DNA of 64,000 nt from Winogradskyella litoriviva (GCF_013249065.1 NZ_JABRWQ010000003.1:1-64000), one strand, 5' to 3'. Positions 19,488 through 28,345 are shown, counted from the first letter of the stretch. The notes: a model not told the origin generated them from the letters alone. Numbers and translations are program-made.

Positions 19488-19649
19488 TTAAGTGTCGATG
19501 AATGGTTTTTACCTTACCGCAAAGGCATATTAGCGTATTGCATTACACCGAGATTTTCTTTAAATCATCGACATAAGTCCACGCTCGGTAAAACATTTAA
19601 AAATGTTTAGCAATGGTGTTTATAAAGCAATTTTAGAATTGACACTTAA
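19488..19649. ncRNA. Candidate structured RNA or DNA element with alternative pairings
   Basis: TTAAGTGTC (19488-19496) pairs with GACACTTAA (19641-19649), while the overlapping TGTCGATGA (19493-19501) pairs perfectly with TCATCGACA (19565-19573). ACCGAG/CTCGGT (19547-19552, 19584-19589) and AAACATTT/AAATGTTT (19591-19598, 19601-19608) lie inside. The strand is undetermined. Confidence 0.35.
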
Positions 19650-19842
19650 GAGACAAAGTATCTTCTAGTAAGGAGAAATATAATCTATAAAAACAATTTG
19701 CATGAAGAAAATAAACCTTTTACATTTAATTAGGCTGATTAAAACTGAGGTAAAAAACAGCATTAAAAGCTAATGACATGACTATCATAATTCTTAAGGG
19801 TTGAATATGAAACTAAGGTTTAAGTTTTTTTTAAACACATAC

Positions 19843-19876
19843 TTTATCCGATAAAAAATACGATTTATCGGATAAA
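19843..19876. repeat. Perfect 13-bp inverted repeat
   Basis: TTTATCCGATAAA and TTTATCGGATAAA separated by 8 bases. No T-run follows on the minus strand, so it is a weak terminator candidate for the regulator gene; an operator is equally possible. Confidence 0.6.
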
Positions 19877-19953
19877 ATTATAATTTAATCTAATTAATTA
19901 GTTTGAAGGTATCCTCAAAAAACATAAAGTTAACCTATATTAATCAGTTAATT

Positions 19954-21117
19954 CTATTTTGTAGCAAAGGCTTTAACATCACTTTCACTCACTTCTTTTT
20001 CACCTAAAATAATTAAACGTTCAACAACATTACGTAACTCACGTATGTTCCCTGTCCAATCATAATTTTGAAGTAATTTTATGGCCTTGGTAGAAAATGC
20101 TTTTTTTGCATTGCCTTGTTCTTTAGAAATCTTTTCGGCAAAATAGTTAATTAACAAAGGTATATCTTCTCGTCTATCATTTAGTGCTGGCACTTTAATT
20201 AAAATAACAGCTAATCTATGGTATAAATCCTCTCTAAATTTACCCTCTTCAATTTCCTTTTTTAGATTTTTATTAGTGGCTGCGACAACTCTTACGTTTA
20301 CTTTTATGTCTTTATCACTTCCTACACGCTGAATTCTGCTCTCTTGCAAAGCACGCAATACTTTAGCTTGTGCAGATAAACTCATATCTCCTATTTCATC
20401 TAAAAATATGGTTCCTCCATTTGCGGCTTCAAACTTACCAGCTCTATCTTTGGCTGCAGATGTAAAAGCACCTTTAACGTGTCCAAATAATTCACTTTCA
20501 ATTAATTCTGAAGGAATTGCAGCACAATTCACCTCAATCATTGGTCCTTTAGAACGTTCGCTTTTTTGATGTAACCAATGCGCAACAAGCTCTTTACCTG
20601 TGCCGTTTGGCCCAGTAATTAATACACGTGCATCTGTTGGCGCAACTTTATTAATCATATCTTTTATACGAGCAATGCCCTCACTATCACCAATCATCTC
20701 ATAGTTTTTGCTAACTTTCTTTTTTAGCATTTTGTTTTCGACTACGAGTTCTTTTCTATCTAAGGCAATTCTAACTGTATTTAACAATCGGTTTAAATCT
20801 GGTGGTTTAGAGATATAATCAAAAGCACCTAAACGCATTGTATTAACAGCTGTATCTAAATCTCCATGACCAGAAATCATTACCATTGGTATTTCTGGTT
20901 TTATCTTTTTTACAGCTTCTAAAACCTCAACACCATCCATTTTTGGCATTTTAATATCACAAAGTACTAAATCAAAATCGTCTTTTTTTATTTTTTCAAT
21001 TCCTACTAATCCGTCTTCAGCTTCTTCAACTTCATAGGTATCATTTTCTTCAGAAAGTATTTTAACTAATACTCTTCGGATTGCAGCTTCATCTTCTATT
21101 ATTAATATTTTTGGCAT
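19954..21117 (-). CDS. NtrC-family sigma-54 activator without DNA-binding domain
   Basis: 387-residue response regulator. Receiver domain at 1-125 (phospho-acceptor Asp54 in LVLCDIKMPKMDG, conserved Lys in DYISKP). AAA+ domain from about 140: Walker A GPNGTGKE, GAFTSA loop in ELFGHVKGAFTSA, Walker B GGTIFLDEIGD, and arginine-finger region REDLYHRL. The sequence stops right after the AAA+ helical part (NIRELRNVVERL), so the usual Fis-type HTH is absent. The sigma-54 contact loop reads GAFTSA rather than GAFTGA. Last gene of a five-gene operon, 2 bases after the barrel gene. No sensor kinase is adjacent. Confidence 0.93.
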   Translation of the reverse strand: MPKILIIEDEAAIRRVLVKILSEENDTYEVEEAEDGLVGIEKIKKDDFDLVLCDIKMPKMDGVEVLEAVKKIKPEIPMVMISGHGDLDTAVNTMRLGAFDYISKPPDLNRLLNTVRIALDRKELVVENKMLKKKVSKNYEMIGDSEGIARIKDMINKVAPTDARVLITGPNGTGKELVAHWLHQKSERSKGPMIEVNCAAIPSELIESELFGHVKGAFTSAAKDRAGKFEAANGGTIFLDEIGDMSLSAQAKVLRALQESRIQRVGSDKDIKVNVRVVAATNKNLKKEIEEGKFREDLYHRLAVILIKVPALNDRREDIPLLINYFAEKISKEQGNAKKAFSTKAIKLLQNYDWTGNIRELRNVVERLIILGEKEVSESDVKAFATK

Positions 21118-21119
21118 AA

Positions 21120-22010
21120 TTATATTTTAAATTTTATTCCACTTCTAAAATAGAAAGCGTTTAAATCATTTAGACTATATATATCATCTCTATTATCATC
21201 TCTTAAGTGATTACTTAACCTAATTGTATAGCCAATATAAGAATAAGCAATTAAATGTTTTGTAAAACAATACTCATATCCAATTCCTCCTATTACAGCA
21301 GAAAGCGAAATATTGTCTGCAACTTGTCCGTTAACAACCATTGCTTTTTGAACATTTGCAAAGTAACCATCGAGACCTGCAAAGGTTTGCAATATACTAT
21401 TTTCACTTAAAAAGTACTTTAGATTAGATTTTGGCACGCCAAGACTAAATGACCATTTATCATTAACTCGTCTGTAGTAACTTATAAATGGCAGTGGAAA
21501 CGGTACACCTGTAGTTGTATTATAGGTAAGTCCTAAAATTAATCGATAAGGTCTATCTATATCTGTTGCTACAGTTCTGTCCTTTATAGCAAAAACACCA
21601 CCATTTATAAAAAAATCATCTCCAGAAAGCTTACCCGTTAAGGTTGATGCTATTCTTGGTGTTATTTTTAATCCTAACCTCCAAGTATCACTTGCTTTAA
21701 ACGTATAACCTAAATTTAGATCAATGACGTGTAATTTTCTTAAAGAACTAGTATTAAATGGGTATTCATCTTCTAAATTAAGTATAATTCTATTGTATTC
21801 TCCTCCTAGAATAAAGTACTGTTTGTTTTTAATTTTAATAGGATAATTTACCGTGGCTTTCAGTCTTGTATATTGATCTTCTGATTTACTACTTGGAATA
21901 AATGAATATTCTAGTCTTGCTAAATCTGTAAGCTGAGCATGCAAAGTATGACCACAACTTACAAGTGATATAACTATAATTGTAAAACATTTTGAAAACG
22001 ATAAGGTCAT
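21120..22010 (-). CDS. Outer-membrane beta-barrel protein (DUF6268-like)
   Basis: 296 residues with a signal peptide ending at about HTLHAQ. The mature part is made of alternating amphipathic strands ending in aromatic residues, and the C-terminus (YFRSGIKFKI) has the barrel-type closing strand. Pattern and length suit the DUF6268 outer-membrane family of Bacteroidota. Nothing shows a transport substrate. It sits 12 bases after the MscS gene and 2 bases before the regulator gene, so it is co-transcribed with both. Confidence 0.75.
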   Translation of the reverse strand: MTLSFSKCFTIIVISLVSCGHTLHAQLTDLARLEYSFIPSSKSEDQYTRLKATVNYPIKIKNKQYFILGGEYNRIILNLEDEYPFNTSSLRKLHVIDLNLGYTFKASDTWRLGLKITPRIASTLTGKLSGDDFFINGGVFAIKDRTVATDIDRPYRLILGLTYNTTTGVPFPLPFISYYRRVNDKWSFSLGVPKSNLKYFLSENSILQTFAGLDGYFANVQKAMVVNGQVADNISLSAVIGGIGYEYCFTKHLIAYSYIGYTIRLSNHLRDDNRDDIYSLNDLNAFYFRSGIKFKI

Positions 22011-22022
22011 ACAATTAAATTT

Positions 22023-22898
22023 CTATTTTTTAATAATATGAATATCGCGTTGTGGAAAAGGAATTGAAATATTATTTTCTCTAAAAAGTCGATCTATTTC
22101 AAAACGAATTTCACTTTTTGGGAATTGAGCTCTAAAACTATCACCAATTGTAAACACCAATTTAAAATTTAATGAACTCTCACCAAAGTCGGTAAATATA
22201 ACAACTGCTTCTGGACTATGTAAAACGTCTTCATTAGTACTTGCGGCTTGCAAGAGCAACTTTTTAACTAATTGTACATCACTACCATAAGCCACTCCAA
22301 CCTCAACGCTCTCCCTTGTAGACATTCCGTTTTGAGTCCAATTATACAGGCTATTCTCTAAATATAAATGATTAGGAATTACTAAAACTTTATTATCAAT
22401 TGTAACAGCTCTAGTCGTTCTCAACTTTATCTCTTCTACCCTACCAACTTTACCATTTATTTCAATAATATCGCCTACATGTACTGATTGATCTATTAAT
22501 ATAAATATACCTGAAATAATGTCTTGAAATAAGGTTTGAAGCGCCAGACCAACACCTATTAATAAAGCCGCAGATGCTGCAAAAACTGCAGTAATATTAA
22601 CACCTACACTATGAAGGGTAATAAGTAAAATAATGATATAAACTAACCATCTAAAATAACCATACACTACACTAAACTTACCTTTATCTTCATTTGGTAA
22701 TTTTCTTGTAATAACTTTAAAAATAACTCTTAAAATAATAGTTGTTATAAAAATAGACGTTATTACAACGAGTATATCTAAAATAGATATACTAATGTCA
22801 TTACCAATGTCCATATGTAAGCTCAAGAAATCCTTAGATTTCTCCCATACTGAACTTTCAGTAATTGTATCTTCTATTTCACTAAAATCTTGAATCAT
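22023..22898 (-). CDS. MscS-family mechanosensitive ion channel
   Basis: 291-residue inner-membrane channel. Transmembrane segments at about 33-55, 75-95 and 100-130. The third is the pore helix (FAASAALLIGVGLALQTLFQD), followed by the beta domain (IIEINGKVGRVEEIKLRTTRAVTIDNKVLVIPNH) that is the family hallmark, then an alpha/beta C-terminal domain. It releases solutes on membrane tension. Tight gaps (3 and 12 bases) place it in the ABC exporter operon. Confidence 0.93.
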   Translation of the reverse strand: MIQDFSEIEDTITESSVWEKSKDFLSLHMDIGNDISISILDILVVITSIFITTIILRVIFKVITRKLPNEDKGKFSVVYGYFRWLVYIIILLITLHSVGVNITAVFAASAALLIGVGLALQTLFQDIISGIFILIDQSVHVGDIIEINGKVGRVEEIKLRTTRAVTIDNKVLVIPNHLYLENSLYNWTQNGMSTRESVEVGVAYGSDVQLVKKLLLQAASTNEDVLHSPEAVVIFTDFGESSLNFKLVFTIGDSFRAQFPKSEIRFEIDRLFRENNISIPFPQRDIHIIKK

Positions 22899-22901
22899 TA
22901 A

Positions 22902-24215
22902 TTAATACTTCAACCATTTAAAAAGTTCTTTATAAGTTGGTTTTTTACCATACATTAAAATACCGACTCTATAAATTTTAGCAGCAAACCAAACAGCAAA
23001 AATAAATGTCCCAATAAGCAATAATAACGATAATCCTTGCTGCCAAAGTGGAACACCAAAAGGAATTCTCATCAACATAACTACTGGAGATGTTAAAGGA
23101 ACAAATGAAAACACAGTTGAAACCGTACCATGAGGGTCCTCAATTACGGTAAATACTCCAACATAAACTGCCAATATTAAAGGCATTAAAATTGGTAGCA
23201 TAAACTGCTGTGTATCTGTTTCGTTATCTACTGCTGCACCAATCGCTGCGTATAATGAACTGTAAAGTAAATAACCTCCAATAAAGAAAAATATAAATGC
23301 AATAATTAAATTAGTTAGAGGTAAATTTCCTATTGCTGTAATTAAATTCTCAGCCATAGCTTGTGCACCTTCTGCTTGCATAGCTTGATTCATCATTTCT
23401 TGTTGTGGTGTTTTTACCTGAGTTAAATCAATACCAAAAATCGTAGAAACAATAATCATTAATATACCTCCTAAAATTACCCATATTACAAACTGGGTAA
23501 TTCCGGCGAGTGATGTACCTATAATTTTTCCCATCATTAACTGAATAGGTTTTACAGACGAAATAATAACCTCAATGATTCTGCTTGTTTTTTCTTCTAT
23601 AACACTTCGCATTATCATATTGCCATAAATAATAATAAACATAAACAACAAATAACCTGCTGAACCACCAAATGCCAGTTTTACTATGTTATCTATTTTA
23701 GAGCTCTTTTCACCATCAAAACTTTCTTGTTGTATTTCAATATTTGTTTTTGAAGCTTCAATTTGGGCAATAGTAACACCATCTTTTTGAAGTTTCATTT
23801 CCCTCAAACGTTTTTCAATTTTTTGCTCTAAACCTGTCATTATAGTTAATGATGGTGATTCTTCAGAATAAAATTTAACATTATCAGAAAATAAATCAAG
23901 AGAATCAACTGCAGAAATATATAATAAACCATAATCCTTTTTATCCTTAACCAAAGCTATTGCCTTATCAAATTCTAATCCACTTAAATTGGTATAAGTT
24001 GTATTATCTGTATTTTGAAAGATGTCTTTTAAGTATCCCGTTTCATCTAAAATTGAAATTGTACGCTGTTTATCATTATTCAATTGAGACAAATATGCAA
24101 CAACAGCAATCAAGGCAATCATTATTAACGGACTTAAAAATGTCATTATCACAAAAGACTTATTCTTCACTTTTGTAAAATATTCACGCTTTATGATTAG
24201 TGGTAAATGATTCAT
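22902..24215 (-). CDS. ABC-2 type permease, NatB/YhaP-like
   Basis: 437-residue inner-membrane subunit of an exporter. One N-terminal transmembrane helix (VIMTFLSPLIMIALIAVVAYL), a soluble loop of about 140 residues, then five or six helices in the ABC-2 pattern including MRSVIEEKTSRIIEVIISSVKP, a conserved cytosolic loop before the coupling region. NatB-type pairs export sodium or unknown compounds. The ATPase gene lies 2 bases upstream, so the two form one transporter. Confidence 0.93.
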   Translation of the reverse strand: MNHLPLIIKREYFTKVKNKSFVIMTFLSPLIMIALIAVVAYLSQLNNDKQRTISILDETGYLKDIFQNTDNTTYTNLSGLEFDKAIALVKDKKDYGLLYISAVDSLDLFSDNVKFYSEESPSLTIMTGLEQKIEKRLREMKLQKDGVTIAQIEASKTNIEIQQESFDGEKSSKIDNIVKLAFGGSAGYLLFMFIIIYGNMIMRSVIEEKTSRIIEVIISSVKPIQLMMGKIIGTSLAGITQFVIWVILGGILMIIVSTIFGIDLTQVKTPQQEMMNQAMQAEGAQAMAENLITAIGNLPLTNLIIAFIFFFIGGYLLYSSLYAAIGAAVDNETDTQQFMLPILMPLILAVYVGVFTVIEDPHGTVSTVFSFVPLTSPVVMLMRIPFGVPLWQQGLSLLLLIGTFIFAVWFAAKIYRVGILMYGKKPTYKELFKWLKY

Positions 24216-24217
24216 TT

Positions 24218-25144
24218 TTAGTTATTTTTTATAGTTTGAATAAAAATATCGCTAGCCGAAGGTATAACTTCTACAAAGTGATGTACTTCTGCTTTTGATG
24301 TTAAAAATGAAAGCAAATCGTTAGGAGATGTTTGATCGCTTAGTTTAATATTTAACTTAATATCATCATTTAAGTTTTTAAAGGTTGCCGGAAGCACTTC
24401 AAATCTATCTTTAATTTCGGCAAACACTTTATCTTTATTTAATGACTCTAATCCTACCTCAAATGTATTAGTCTTGTATTGACGCTTAATATCATTTAGC
24501 TTTCCGTCTAACACTTTATTTGATTTATGAATTAACGCTATATGATCACATAATTCCTCAACAGATTCCATTCTATGTGTAGAAAAAATAACAGTTGCGC
24601 CTTCTTCTCTTAGCTGTAAAATTTCGTCTTTAATTAAGTTGGCATTTATTGGATCAAACCCAGAAAATGGCTCATCAAAAATCAACAATTTAGGTTTATG
24701 CAGCACAGTAACAATAAATTGTATTTTTTGAGCTTGCCCTTTACTTAATTCTTGAATTTTTTTATTCCACCAATCACCAATCTCTAACTTATCAAACCAA
24801 TATTTTAATCGATTTCTTGCTTCTGTTTTAGTAAGCCCTTTTAGTTGTGCTAAGTATAAACATTGCTCGCCAACTTTCATAGATTTATATAAGCCTCGTT
24901 CTTCTGGTAAATAACCAATGTCTCTTATATGCTCTGCCTTTAATGGCTGACCATCTAAATGCACAGAACCTTCATCTGGCATTGTTATTTGGTTAATAAT
25001 ACGTATTAATGTAGTTTTACCTGCTCCATTGGGACCAAGCAAACCAAAAATACTACCTTTTGGGACAGCTATAGATACTTGATTTAGTGCTTTAAATTTT
25101 CCGAAATTTTTAGAAACGGAATTAGCAACTAATAAGTCATTCAT
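24218..25144 (-). CDS. ABC transporter ATP-binding protein, NatA/YhaQ-like
   Basis: 308 residues. Walker A GLLGPNGAGKTT near residue 38, Q-loop region, signature LSKGQAQK, Walker B LLIFDEPFSGFDP and switch His in STHRM. A DUF4162-type extension (about 215-305) follows, as in NatA-like exporters. First gene of the five-gene operon ABC ATPase, permease, MscS, barrel, NtrC-type regulator. A near-match -7 element (TATCTTTA, 25178-25185) lies upstream. Confidence 0.95.
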   Translation of the reverse strand: MNDLLVANSVSKNFGKFKALNQVSIAVPKGSIFGLLGPNGAGKTTLIRIINQITMPDEGSVHLDGQPLKAEHIRDIGYLPEERGLYKSMKVGEQCLYLAQLKGLTKTEARNRLKYWFDKLEIGDWWNKKIQELSKGQAQKIQFIVTVLHKPKLLIFDEPFSGFDPINANLIKDEILQLREEGATVIFSTHRMESVEELCDHIALIHKSNKVLDGKLNDIKRQYKTNTFEVGLESLNKDKVFAEIKDRFEVLPATFKNLNDDIKLNIKLSDQTSPNDLLSFLTSKAEVHHFVEVIPSASDIFIQTIKNN

Positions 25145-25504
25145 AAAAAACGATATTTAAGTGTTTGGGATATTACGTAAAGATATTAAATGTAATAGAT
25201 TTTAAATAAATAAACCATACTATTTCTGCGAAATAGAATTATTAAAAAAAATTGATAATTAACTCTAGTATGATTAACATTTATTTGAGCTAAAAATTGC
25301 GAATATCAATCAAAAAAATAGTAATGTCACTAGCTACAAAAAATGTTTTATTATCATCTATTAAGTTTACAATCAACCTAAAAAACAAAACCCACCCTTA
25401 TGGTTAGACAAGGATGGGAAAAAATTGCTATGAAAAAGAAAAATTATCGCTAATTAGAATTAACGATAATTCAAATATAGTATTTTTTATTAAAAATAAC
25501 GTCT
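25145..25504. other. 360-bp intergenic region
   Basis: Lies between the ABC operon start and the dnaJ stop. It contains the ABC promoter candidate, a perfect 7-bp hairpin CTATTTC/GAAATAG at 25220-25236, and the dnaJ terminator at 25391-25418. No gene is supported. Confidence 0.6.
25391..25418 (-). terminator. Probable terminator of grpE-dnaJ
   Basis: CCCACCCTT / AAGGATGGG stem with one mismatch. On the minus strand it is followed by a T-rich run (TTTTGTTTTTT). About 87 bases beyond the dnaJ stop. On the plus strand the hairpin is followed by a 7-codon ORF (MKKKNYR at 25430-25453). Confidence 0.6.
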
Positions 25505-26626
25505 TTATGAAAACATATCTTTTACTTTTTCAAAAAAAGATTTATCCGAGCTTTCTGGTTTAGGTTCAAAATGTTCATCCTCTTTCATACTTTCAAAAAA
25601 GGCCTTTTGTTTTTTATTTAAAGTCTTTGGTGTCCAAACATTTACATGCACCAACAAATCACCTTTACCATAACCATTAATACTAGGAATACCTTTACCT
25701 CTCAATCTTAAAATTTTACCAGATTGTACACCTGGTTCAATTTTAATTCTCACTTTTCCGGTAACTGTATCTATTTCTTTTGAGTTTCCTAAAACAGCAT
25801 CTGGCAAACTCACATACATGTCATAATGTAAATTATCACCTTCTCGTTTTAGCGTTGCATGCTCTTCTTCTTGGATGGCAACTAATAAATCACCAGCAAT
25901 TCCATTTCCTGGTGCATCGTTTCCTTTTCCTGTAACTTTAAGCTGCATACCATCAACTACACCTGCTGGTATTTTTACAGTTACAGTTTCTTCTGCTATT
26001 TTTAAACCTTGCGCATCTGCATCAGATGGTTTTTTATCAATTATTTGTCCTGCTCCACCACAAGTTGGACAAGCTGCAGATGTTTGCATACGACCTAAAA
26101 TGGTATTTGTTACACGTGTAACTTGGCCTGCTCCATTACATGTTGTACATGTTTTATAAGTTGTACCTGGCGCCTGTATTTTACGTTTAACTTTAATCTT
26201 CTTTTCTACACCATTAGCAATATCTTCTAGAGATAAAGTGACACGAATACGCAGATTACTTCCCTTTACCACACGTTGTCTACCGCCTCCGCCAAAGCCG
26301 CTAAATCCACCTCCACCGAAGCCTCCTCCAAATATATCTCCAAATTGGCTGAAGATGTCGTCCATATTCATTCCACCTCCACCGAAGCCTCCTCCATTGC
26401 CATCAAAAGCTTGTTGACCAAACTGATCGTAACGAGCTCTCTTATCTGCATTACTTAAAACTTCATAAGCTTCAGCTGCTTTTTTAAATTTTTCTTCAGC
26501 ACTTTTATCATCAGGATTTTTATCTGGATGATATTTTAAAGCCATCTTACGATATGCTTTCTTTATTTCTGCTTCAGTAGCTCCTTTGCTTATACCTAGT
26601 ACTTCGTAATAATCTTCTTTCATCAA
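25505..26626 (-). CDS. dnaJ: Chaperone DnaJ with reduced zinc domain
   Basis: Hsp40 co-chaperone that delivers substrates to DnaK and stimulates its ATPase. 373 residues: J domain 1-70 with HPD at about 33-35, a Gly/Phe-rich linker at about 73-115, then the central and C-terminal substrate domains. Only two CxxCxGxG motifs are present (CTTCNGAG and CPTCGGAG). Their spacing matches motifs 2 and 3 of E. coli DnaJ, so zinc site II is kept and site I is lost. The second Met (25623) could also be the start. Downstream of grpE by 46 bases, same operon. Confidence 0.97.
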   Translation of the reverse strand: MMKEDYYEVLGISKGATEAEIKKAYRKMALKYHPDKNPDDKSAEEKFKKAAEAYEVLSNADKRARYDQFGQQAFDGNGGGFGGGGMNMDDIFSQFGDIFGGGFGGGGFSGFGGGGRQRVVKGSNLRIRVTLSLEDIANGVEKKIKVKRKIQAPGTTYKTCTTCNGAGQVTRVTNTILGRMQTSAACPTCGGAGQIIDKKPSDADAQGLKIAEETVTVKIPAGVVDGMQLKVTGKGNDAPGNGIAGDLLVAIQEEEHATLKREGDNLHYDMYVSLPDAVLGNSKEIDTVTGKVRIKIEPGVQSGKILRLRGKGIPSINGYGKGDLLVHVNVWTPKTLNKKQKAFFESMKEDEHFEPKPESSDKSFFEKVKDMFS

Positions 26627-26672
26627 CTTTATATTGTTCGTTTCACAAAACTCGAAACTTGCATTCTAATTT

Positions 26673-27224
26673 TTATTGCCCTATCACTACTTTAGGAAAA
26701 CGAATTACTTTGTCTCCTAGTTTATAACCTCGTTCTACAACATCAATAATTTTACCTTTTAAATCATCAGATGGTGCTGGTATTTGTGTTATAGCTTCAT
26801 GATCGTCTGCATTAAAAGTATCTCCTTTATTTACCTCAATTTTTGATAATCCTTTTTGTTCTAAGGTATTTACTAATTTATTATAAATTAACAACACTCC
26901 TTTTCTTAATTCTTCTGCTTCTTTGTCATCTTCTATATACATTAGGGAACGTTCAAAATCATCTAAAACTGGCAGTAGAGAAACCATTACATCTTGACTT
27001 GCTGTTTTAAATAGCTCTATACGCTCTTTAGTTGTTCGTTTTTTATAATTTTCAAATTCTGCAAACAAACGCATAAATTTATCTTTCTCAGCAACCAATT
27101 GATCTTGCAACTGCTCTTCTGGTGTTTTTGTTTCTTGCGTCTCTACCTCTGCCTCTGTTGTTGCGGCAGCCTGATCTTCAACTTGAGGATCTTCAACTTT
27201 TGTATTCTTATTTTTTTTACTCAT
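26673..27224 (-). CDS. grpE: Nucleotide exchange factor GrpE
   Basis: 183 residues. An acidic, Glu/Thr-rich disordered N-terminus (1-45), a long coiled coil (about 45-95, including KFMRLFAEFENYKKR), and the beta-wing signature KIEVNKGDTFNADDHEAI followed by VVERGYKLGDKVIRFPKVVIG. It releases ADP from DnaK. First gene of the grpE-dnaJ operon, with a good promoter at 27260-27291. dnaK is elsewhere. Confidence 0.97.
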   Translation of the reverse strand: MSKKNKNTKVEDPQVEDQAAATTEAEVETQETKTPEEQLQDQLVAEKDKFMRLFAEFENYKKRTTKERIELFKTASQDVMVSLLPVLDDFERSLMYIEDDKEAEELRKGVLLIYNKLVNTLEQKGLSKIEVNKGDTFNADDHEAITQIPAPSDDLKGKIIDVVERGYKLGDKVIRFPKVVIGQ

Positions 27225-27259
27225 TTTGAGTTCTTTTTAAATCTTTGATTTAGAATTGG

Positions 27260-27291
27260 CAAAAGTACTGCCATTATTATAAAAATGTCAA
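27260..27291 (-). promoter_or_regulatory. grpE-dnaJ promoter
   Basis: On the minus strand TTG (27289-27291), a 21-base spacer and TACTTTTG (27260-27267) fit the flavobacterial consensus. No CIRCE or other heat-shock operator was seen. Confidence 0.6.
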
Positions 27292-27375
27292 AATGTCATT
27301 AACATTTTTTTATCATTCTTTAATCGATGTATTACTTACCTTTACAAACATAAATTAAACTCTAAAAACACTAAC

Positions 27376-28029
27376 ATGAAAACGAAATTTTTAAAAACAT
27401 TTACTCTAGTTGCATTGGTTACTTTTGCAAGCTGTGGAGACAAAGCAAAAGAAGCTGAAACCAAAGAAGCTGAAACAGCCGCTGTTGCTGAAGTCAGTGC
27501 AGTTACCTATAATGTAAATACAGACAACTCTACTTTAGAATGGAAAGGTTTTAAACCAACAGGTTCTCATACAGGAACTATTGCAATTAAAGAAGGAAGC
27601 TTAAGTATTAACGATGGTGTTATTGAAAGTGGAAATTTTGTAATTGACATGAATAGCATTGTGGTTACAGACATTCCTGCAGAAGAGGAAGGTAACGGAA
27701 AACTAGTTGGCCACCTTAAAGATCCTGACTTTTTTAATGTAGAAGCACATCCAACAGCTACTTTTGAAGTGACAGGTGTAGAAACGACGGAAGGTAAAAC
27801 AATGCTTTCTGGTAACTTAACGATTAAAGAAAAAACAAATAATATCAGTTTCCCTGTTGCTCTAGACATTAAGGTTGATAATGTTACATTAACAAGCGAA
27901 ACGTTTACAATTGACCGTTCTAAATGGAATATTGAATATGGTTCTAAATCATTTTTTGATAACTTAGGTGATAAATTTATTAATGATGAAATTGAAATGA
28001 AAGTTTCATTAACAGCAAGTAAAGCCTAA
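27376..28029 (+). CDS. YceI-family lipoprotein
   Basis: 217 residues. Lipoprotein signal with lipobox FASC (Cys20), then a Glu/Ala-rich linker. The YceI lipocalin-like barrel runs from about 45 to the end (TYNVNTDNSTLEWKG, SGNFVIDMNSI, LKDPDFFNVEAHPTATFE, TFTIDRSKWNIEYGS). YceI proteins bind long-chain isoprenoids and are linked to stress. The natural ligand here is not known. A near-match promoter (TACCTTTA, 27337-27344) lies upstream. Confidence 0.92.
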   Translation: MKTKFLKTFTLVALVTFASCGDKAKEAETKEAETAAVAEVSAVTYNVNTDNSTLEWKGFKPTGSHTGTIAIKEGSLSINDGVIESGNFVIDMNSIVVTDIPAEEEGNGKLVGHLKDPDFFNVEAHPTATFEVTGVETTEGKTMLSGNLTIKEKTNNISFPVALDIKVDNVTLTSETFTIDRSKWNIEYGSKSFFDNLGDKFINDEIEMKVSLTASKA

Positions 28030-28050
28030 ATTGAAACAAAAAATAAATTT

Positions 28051-28080
28051 AAAAAGCAGTCAAATTTTGGCTGCTTTTTT
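28051..28080. terminator. Terminator after the YceI gene
   Basis: AAAAAGCAG / CTGCTTTTT stem followed by a T-run on the plus strand; also T-rich on the minus strand, so it can serve the convergent small membrane protein gene. Confidence 0.8.
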
Positions 28081-28118
28081 TATTAGAATAGCCAATAATA
28101 AAAGTCATTAAACTTATA

Positions 28119-28304
28119 TTACATAAAAATAAATTTTATAGCAGCAATCATACCTATAAAGCCAATAAATGCAATAAGAATCCAAATAGTACCTTTATAG
28201 TATTTTTTATGAAGTTTTAAGTCTCTTCGGTACTGATAGGTAATAACAATTACGAAAGCGATAAAAAATAATATTCCAAAAATCAATTGACCAGTACTAA
28301 ACAT
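28119..28304 (-). CDS. Small two-helix membrane protein
   Basis: 61 residues from the ATG at 28304. A longer reading from a TTG at 28322 is less likely because MFSTGQ is the start I associate with this flavobacterial family. Two transmembrane helices (IFGILFFIAFVIVITY and IWILIAFIGFIGMIAAIKF) flank a basic loop (YRRDLKLHKKYYKG). Function unknown. It is divergent from the MazG-like gene by 41 bases. Confidence 0.7.
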   Translation of the reverse strand: MFSTGQLIFGILFFIAFVIVITYQYRRDLKLHKKYYKGTIWILIAFIGFIGMIAAIKFIFM

Positions 28305-28345
28305 CTTCTTATTTTTATGCAAAAATAAGGATTAAAACAAGAACT

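Larger units (their letters stand above)
19323..19953. other. 630-bp non-coding region with inverted repeats
   Basis: No convincing protein gene. It holds a candidate promoter for the type A gene (19416-19423, minus), a cluster of mutually exclusive inverted repeats (19488-19649), a 23-codon ORF with no support (19702-19773), and a perfect 13-bp inverted repeat (19843-19876). Confidence 0.7.

Noticed and set aside
19702..19773. 23-codon ORF (MKKINLLHLIRL...)
   Set aside because: No promoter box at the usual distance; the purine-rich AAGGAG is 27 bases upstream, too far for a Shine-Dalgarno. Could be real but not supported.
25875..26458. Plus-strand ORFs of 94 and 60 codons
   Set aside because: Antisense to dnaJ and its Gly/Phe linker; low-complexity shadows.
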